A DNA stretch of 64,000 nucleotides, taken from NCBI GenBank assembly GCA_015183035.1, contig JACZZP010000003.1, positions 992,001-1,056,000 of the forward strand. The letters run 5' to 3'. Below, piece by piece: positions 57,442 through 64,000 of the stretch. The notes below the pieces were generated by a model, which did no database searches, was not told the origin of the DNA, and worked only from the letters and a program-made list of their open reading frames with translations. The DNA is from Meloidogyne chitwoodi. Lineage: Eukaryota; Nematoda; Chromadorea; Rhabditida; Meloidogynidae. The translations under genes were made by a program, and so were the position numbers. Each line of letters opens with the position of its first letter. The first letter of the stretch is position 1.

Positions 57442-60400
57442 TTAATCCCAAGAACTTTTCGCATCTGCATTGCCCCAAGTTTCATTTGCATTCCAATTAT
57501 GATCATCTCCGTTACTGTAAGAAAAGTCAGCCACTTCCTTGTTGGAAAAGTCAGCATTTTCTTTGCTATTAGAAAAGTCAGCCATAGACTTTCCACCCCA
57601 ATTATGACCATTATTCTTGCTATTAGAAATATCAGCCATAGACTTTCCATTCAAATTATGACCATCATCTTTGTTGTAAGAAAAGTCTGCCATTTCTTTG
57701 CTGCCAGACAACTCGGTCATAAACTCTGGAATCTGAGTTGAAGAGTTTTGAAGTATCTAAAAATAAAACTACAATATACTCACATTCTTGACTAAAAATA
57801 TAATTTTTTAAATTAAATAACCTTAATTAAATGTGGAATAAGATTGGCATCCTTATTAAGATCAACAAAACTAGTCGAGTATCCAATACCCAAACGTCCA
57901 GTACGACCAATACGATGCACATAAGTAACAGCATCCTGAGGCAAATCATAGTTCACAACCTTAATTATTAAATGAGTTGCATGAAGAAAGAAATATGTGT
58001 TAAACAAAATTTTAAGTTAAAATTTAAAAACGCACATGTTCCAAACCCTTAATATCAATTCCACGAGCACAAACATCAGTTGCAACAAGAACATCAATAA
58101 GTCCTTTATCAAATTTTCGAAGTGCCAATTCTCTTTCAGACTGTTTACGATCTCTAAATAAAAACAAATTAAATTTAATAATTAAAAAACAAAAAGTATC
58201 TAAAAATACCCATTAAGTGTAAGAGAATTGATATTATTCTCAAGAAGATAAACAGATAAACGATCGGCATCTCGGCGAGTTTTCACAAAAACAAGTGTTC
58301 GACGAGGTTTTGGATTTTGTGCTAAAAAAGAAGAATTTAAAAATTTTAAAATTCAAAAATGCAAACGATTTTTCAATTTTGTTGTCGCGATTTCCTTCTC
58401 AAGTATTTCCTTAAGGCATTCCATCTTTTCTCCTACAACATTCAAAAAACTTTGCTTAACACGATTGTTCGCAGACACTGGTTTATTGTTTGAAGCTACC
58501 ACATAATTTGGACGAAGAACTTCATTTGCAAGCTGCTCAATTTCTGGTGGGAATGTAGCAGAGAAAATAAGTGTTTGACGAGTTTCCTTCTGTAAATAAC
58601 GCAAAAAAAATGGAAAAATATTTGTCAAGTTTGTCTCAATAATTAAAAATTCCTTTAGAATTATCCTAAATCAACCAAATAAAGCAAAAATCACATACAG
58701 GCGGAAAATTTGGCGTTCCCACAACTTCTCGAATAGAATCAAGAAAAGAAGTCTCAAGCATACGGTCAGCCTCGTCCAAAACAAAATATTTAAGCAGAGA
58801 CAAATCAATCTGTGGAAATATTTAATATAATTTATATACTTCAATTAATTTAAATTATTGTAAAAAATAGAATTTACATATTTATCTTTAATCAAATGCA
58901 AAAGTCGACCGGTTGTAGCAATGAGAATATCACAACCTCCTTTAAGCTGTCCAATACAAACACCGAAATTATCTTGTCCATAAGCACGAATGACTTTAAT
59001 GAATGTACCTAATTTTAAAAGAGGACTAAATTATATACTCCAATATTTGTAAAAACATAAAATTACAATTTAATTAAAAAATACCATTAGCAAACTTTCG
59101 GCATTGATCATAAATTTGAAGACACAACTCACGAGTAGGTGACAAAATAAGAGCAAATGGTATAGCTATTTCGGTCGGCTGACGCTTGCATTCTGGATCA
59201 GCAAGAATCTTCTAAAAAATTAAAAGATCAAAAACTATTTAAAATAAAACACAAGCCTGAATGATAGGAATCAAAAAAGCACCAGTTTTACCACTTCCTG
59301 TCTCTGAATGACCCTTTAAATCATAACCTAAAGTTAAGAAGCAATTAGCAAAAAAAACTATATATTAAAATTTTACCAGAGATGATGTAAGGAATAACAT
59401 GTGACTGAATTTTGCGAGGACGTATATACTCTGATTTTTTAATATTTTCATATAGAATAGGATTCAAATTGAGTTCATCCCATTTTCTAAAATAAATAAT
59501 TTAATTTAAAAAAAAAAGTTAAAAGAAAAGAGAATAAAGTACATAAAATAAATGCTTTATATATTTATATTAAAAAAAAACTCACTCAAATATCGTTTCA
59601 ATTATAGAATTTCCAATGCCAGTCACTTTCACATGATCATCGTTGTCAGTCACATCAATATACTTTTCCTTACATTCATGATCCTCTGCAAAAATTTCCT
59701 CAATTGGTTTATCAACAGGTACATAACGAGTAAATGGTCGTCTTCCACCATCTTCATCAGTAGTGTTGGAGCCAGTTTGAAGACGTGGCTGTTGGCGACG
59801 ATCAAAATCATTTACTGAGTTATTCTTTTCCTGTTGTTTTTCACCAGAAATTGAGATCAAAGGTTGGACAGAATTTGCTCCTTGAATTAATAAAATATTT
59901 GAACATGATTAAAAAAAGAAAGGTAAAAATCACACCAGAACCAAAGTTTCCTTGGCCAGAATCTCGTCCGCCACGAGCACCACCTCCTCCGCAAGATGCC
60001 TGTTCTTGTTGATCGCTTATTTCATCAGCATGACTAAGATCTAAAGTTGAATTTATTCGAGAAACAGCTGAAGAAATTGAATTTTTTCAAATTATAAACA
60101 AATAATATTAAATTTATTTTGCAGATATTATAACAATTTAATTTTAATGCTTACAAAAACCAAGGTTCGCAGCACGTCCGCCACGAACACTACTTCCGCG
60201 AAATGTTTGTTGTGTCTGGTCGTTTGTCGCTGAGGCTTGATTAAGATCTGAAGTTGAATTTATTCGAAAAACAGCTGAAGAAATTAATTTTTTTTAATTA
60301 TGAACGAATAATATTTAAAATTAGTTTTTGAGGATATTATAATAATTTATATAAAAAAAATCATACCAGAACTAAAATTCCCACGTCCGCCACGAACACC

Positions 60401-61209
60401 ACCTCTTCCAGAAAATCCCAGTTGTTGCTGATCATTGGTTGCTGAAGCATCAGTAATTGGAGAAACATCTGAGGAAATAGAATTTTACAAATTTAACCTT
60501 TTTGGATATTAGGTACTTATTGACGAATAATTTAATTTTTGAAATATTATGAACGAATAATATTTAAAATTAGTTTTGAAACTATAATAACAATTAGATT
60601 TTAAATAAATTCATACCAGAACCAAAGCCACCTCGTCCGCCATGAAAACCACCTCTTCCGCGAAATATCTGTTGTTGTTGGTCGTTTGCTGCAGAAGAGT
60701 GTTTAAGATCAGAAATTAAACTTGGTCGAAAAACAGCTGATAACTTTTTTACAACTAGTTCATTTTAATTAAATTCATACATAAATCAAAGTTCCCGCGC
60801 CCGCCACCTCTTCCTCGAAATGTTTGTCCTGTTTTGTCATCCATCGTTGAGGCATCATTACAATCAGAAGTTGAATTTATCTGAGAAACATCTGAAAAAA
60901 TAAAATTAATTAAAAAATGAATCTTGCATGGAAACTATATATTTTTGATGAGAAATTTAATTTTGTAAATTATGAACGATAAGTTTTAAAGATATGTATT
61001 ATAATAATTTTATTTCAATTAAATTCATACCAGAACCAAAGTTTCCACGACCGCCACGAATACCACCTTGAACAAAATATAAAATTAGTTTTGAAGATAT
61101 TATAATACGTAATTCTAATATAGTTCAGTTAAATCATACCAGAACCAAAGCCCCCTCGTCCGCCAAGAACACCACCTCTTCCACCATATGGCCTCGATTG
61201 AATTTGCAT
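57442..61209 (-). CDS. DEAD-box RNA helicase (Vasa/GLH/DDX3-like) with amplified RGG exons
   Basis: The N-terminus comprises about seven small exons, each ending in an RGG/FG module: [37 protein letters not shown], and so on through SGQGNFGSG. The linker [20 protein letters not shown] and [10 protein letters not shown] resemble Vasa/GLH proteins. Helicase motifs: IQ of the Q motif, [10 protein letters not shown] (I), PTREL (Ia), ATTGRL (Ib, usually ATPGRL), LDEADRML (II), FSATFP (III), [11 protein letters not shown] (IV), [12 protein letters not shown] (V) and [10 protein letters not shown] (VI). The C-terminus has 18-residue repeats ([18 protein letters not shown]) and ends AKSSWD. Such proteins sit in germ granules and phase-separate through RGG regions; germline use here is inference. 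Confidence 0.88.
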
Positions 61210-63862
61210 ATTTATGTTTATATTAAACTAATAATAAAAAATATAAATTTTCCGATTTTTTTAAACTCAAAATTATAAAACTTTTAAATAAAATTACTTC
61301 AGGAATAAAATTTTAAAAAACATAATTATGGGGTTTTTCGTATTTAAAGCACAATTTACATACGATTTAAATACTAATTGAATGGCAGGACGAAACTTCT
61401 AGAACATTTACTATTTAAATGTTTAAATAGCGTTTTTATTAGGTAGCGCGACTTTTCATCAATGGACTTATAGCAAATGAAAAAATGTTTTTTAAAATTA
61501 AAAGGAAAAATTAACGATAAAGTGCAATGTAAAATACATTAGTATACGAATTGTTTACAGTCCAATATTTTGCTTCTACAACTTTATTAAAAAAATGAAA
61601 TAAAATTTATAATAATAAGAAAACTAAATAAATATATTGGAACACGGCGGTTAAAAGGAAAATTCTTATGGCAAAATGTATACTACGCCAAAAAGCCAAT
61701 TTTCGAACCTAACGCTTTCTTTCTTTTTACTCTTCGTATTAAAGCAGTCTGAGCGCAAAAGGCACTCAAAAAAATCAATGATTAGGTGCTGGAAGGTTTT
61801 GAGTAGAGATCGGAATTTGAAAAACCCGAACCGGGAACACCGGATATTCCCGATTCAGGTTTCATCCCGGTGACTCAGAAAAAGCCGGAAAAAAGGATCG
61901 GGAAACGGGACCGGGAGCCGATCCCGCTCCGGTCTCTAGATTTGAGTGTAAACTCTAATGTGAGTGAACCGTGTTCAGACATTTCGCCGACAGAAATTAC
62001 ACAACATTTCGCCTAGCGACAAAAAATAGTGGGCTCTGGTAAACAAATGTAGTTTTTTCCCAAATGAACTATTAATGAGAATTGAAAGGAATACTTCGGT
62101 AAAACTTTTAAAATTTGGCATAATTGTAACCCTATAATTATTATCTAATAATTCTTCTAATTTTGTGTTAACAAACATAAATATTTAGCCTGGGGCGCCT
62201 AATTATCGGTACCGTAAATTTCCATCCAAAAATTTATTTTTTACTATATTAAAAAATATTCTATTCATATAATCTTGTCAAAATAAAAAAATGTTGATTA
62301 ATCAACGAAGCATGCTTTAACTCAAGACAGTCATTGATCATTAAATCGATCAATTTCTAAAACGACGAAGCAATATGTGGAATATATGGAAGAATTAGCC
62401 TTTCACCTCACATACTTGCAATTTTTATTTTTTATTCATATACAACTTTAAATTTTAAAGTTAAAACTTATAATATTATACATATATTTTTTCAAGTTTT
62501 CTTTTAGTTAATTACACCTTTACTTTCCTATTTTATATATTTTTTTAATATTAAATAAAATTTTAAACGTCATTCTAAATTGAGTCAATCTTTCCTAAAT
62601 TCTTTTTTTTTCATTAAAAAATTATTAATATTATATTTAAAATTAATTACTCAACTTTTTCAATTAAATTTTATTATAAATTTGGAAATTAATTTTTTTA
62701 ATAAAAGAACTTTTAGCCTTTTTCCGTTTAACCAAAATGATTTAAATTTAAAATTCTATTAATTCTTTTATTTTCTTTTTTGTACTTTCCCTTTAACCCT
62801 CAAATAAATAAAAAAATAAATTTACATTTTTTATCTGAATAAAAAACGAAAAATAAAATATTATTTTAATTCATTTTAATAAAATTTAAATTTTATTTCG
62901 ATTTAATCTATGAGAAATAAAAATAAAATAAAACTTATATTAATCCTTATTTTTCAGAACACTTTAAAAATTAATTATTAAACTTTAATTAATATTAATG
63001 TTTAATAATTTTATAAAATATTAATTTTTTTAATTCTATTGCTATTGGAAAGCCAGACCTTTTTAAACTTAAAAATAGATTCTAGAATTCTATTCAACTC
63101 GGTACATACTCTCTACAGATTATTTTTAATCTTTTAACTTTACTTTCTATTAATAAATTTACTCTTTTTATATTTTATAAAATTAAACAAAAATTAATAA
63201 ATTTATATATATTTATTTAATTTTTAATATTAATTACGTAAATATTAATTTTTAATAAATTATATTATTGCTTAATCAAAGCTAGCTTGAACCAGCTCTT
63301 TTTTATTTATTCTTTTTTTATTTATTCAGCAGATTGTCAACTCATCTACTACTAATACAACTTCCCAAATTCACAAAAACCCTTTTTCTCATCTTCTCTA
63401 AAAAAATCTTTTATACAATTTTTTATTAATAAAATTAATAACTGCCATAATTAATCGAACATTTCTTCTCTATTTTTTAACTTAATTAAAATATAAATTT
63501 TTTTTTAATTTTTTGGAAATAATAATTAATTAATTAATACATAGTTATTAATAAAATTAAAGTTTATATTTTTTAATTAATTAAAAAAATTAAATTTTTT
63601 TATCCTATACTTTACTATTTTGTCTATACATTTTTGGACATCAAACATTTCTCTTTTTAACAACATAATAATAAATATTCTTTAATTTGTTCAATTAATA
63701 CTTATTTTACTTTATTATATTAGCTAAATAACTTCTCTTAAACCCTTTATTTTTCTCATTTTTAAATTTAAAAAAAAATTATTTTCTTAACATATAATAC
63801 TATTTTTTAAATTATAGACTAACTATAAATATTAAATAAAAATATTTTGTACTTTTACGGAA
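61210..63862. other. Intergenic region, AT-rich with a short GC-richer patch
   Basis: Upstream of the DEAD-box gene (minus) and of the gene starting at 63863 (plus). 61630-62210 is less AT-rich and includes the small hAT-type MITE; short frames there have no support. 62220-63860 is simple AT-rich sequence with nothing recognisable. Confidence 0.45.
61804..61938. mobile_element. hAT-type MITE, 135 bp, near-perfect 8-bp target duplication
   Basis: Inverted ends TAGAGATCGG (61804-61813) and CCGGTCTCTA (61929-61938) differ at one base. They are flanked by GTTTTGAG (61796-61803) and GATTTGAG (61939-61946), an 8-bp duplication with one mismatch, the size made by hAT transposases. The interior is full of CCGGGA/TCCCG motifs in both orientations and can fold on itself. 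Confidence 0.7.
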
Positions 63863-64000
63863 ATGCTTCTTTCTTCACCTACGAATAAAAAATCATTTAA
63901 TGGTCCTCCTCCCTCTCCTGTTAATTCTACCTGTGGAGGTCTTCTTCTTTTACCAGGGCCAGCTTCATCAAATACTGGCTGTCATTCACCTTCTTTATCT
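63863..64000 (+). CDS. First coding exon of a gene running off the window (partial)
   Basis: ATG at 63863 opens MLLSSPTNKKSFNGPPPSPV and continues Ser/Pro/Gly-rich (NSTCGGLLLLPGPASSNTGC) to the window end with no stop. Composition shifts clearly from the AT-rich upstream, as expected for coding sequence. Too short to name. Confidence 0.55.
   Translation, partial: MLLSSPTNKKSFNGPPPSPVNSTCGGLLLLPGPASSNTGCHSPSLS

Noticed and set aside
61975..62178. 67-residue minus-strand frame near the hAT MITE
   Set aside because: Moderate composition but no splice partners, signal or recognised motif; not supported as a gene.

Overview
The window looks like nuclear DNA of a nematode, most likely a plant-parasitic Tylenchina species such as a root-knot nematode (Meloidogyne). 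The reasons are a very AT-rich genome with short AT-rich GT..AG introns (often 30-80 nt), closely packed genes on both strands, and several nematode-specific or strongly nematode-like proteins (MEC-2, an astacin with a ShK tail, a serpentine receptor, RGG-rich DEAD-box protein). The genus is an inference. I joined exons by hand from splice sites and reading frame, so most gene spans include introns.

0-16 kb: a four-TM protein (345-1935), then a large mec-2 (stomatin/SPFH) gene at 2434-14130. Three candidate first-exon groups (2434-4872, 5584-5728, 8406-8989) all end in phase 1 with a G. All fit the common exon at 12771, which starts CG and rebuilds the Ala of the conserved ANI(H/Q)NEFGVCGW junction. 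Its introns hold a GC-rich repeat island with a 101-bp tandem array of perfect hairpins (about 6.4-7.9 kb) and two nested secreted acidic-protein genes on opposite strands. A coiled-coil membrane protein follows.

16-34 kb: FAD synthase (+), IFT121/WDR35 (-), a catalytically dead pepsin-like protein (-) whose intron carries a 722-bp Tc1/mariner-type MITE, a small multi-TM gene with a probable frameshift (+), an astacin-ShK metalloprotease (-), a serpentine receptor (+) and the AP-3 sigma subunit (-).

34-47 kb: a foldback element, a 6.4-kb AT desert, then an SLC17-type MFS transporter with an unusually long low-complexity N-terminus and a second AT-rich gap.

47-64 kb: a secreted Pro/Gly/Cys protein built from phase-1 repeat exons, a piggyBac-type MITE, mitochondrial ribosomal protein S21, a secreted Cys-rich protein (-), and a same-strand cluster of thioredoxin, NUDT9-like ADP-ribose pyrophosphatase and SRSF2-like splicing factor that could be an operon. 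Then come a four-TM protein (-), a DEAD-box helicase (-) with about seven duplicated RGG exons, a tiny hAT-type MITE, and the first exon of a gene running off the right edge.

No prokaryotic system, CRISPR array, rRNA or convincing tRNA was seen. The most unusual structures are the covarying hairpin array, the multi-start mec-2 locus with nested genes, the pseudo-aspartic protease, the exon-amplified DEAD-box and CxCTP proteins, and a possible poison exon in the SRSF2-like gene.
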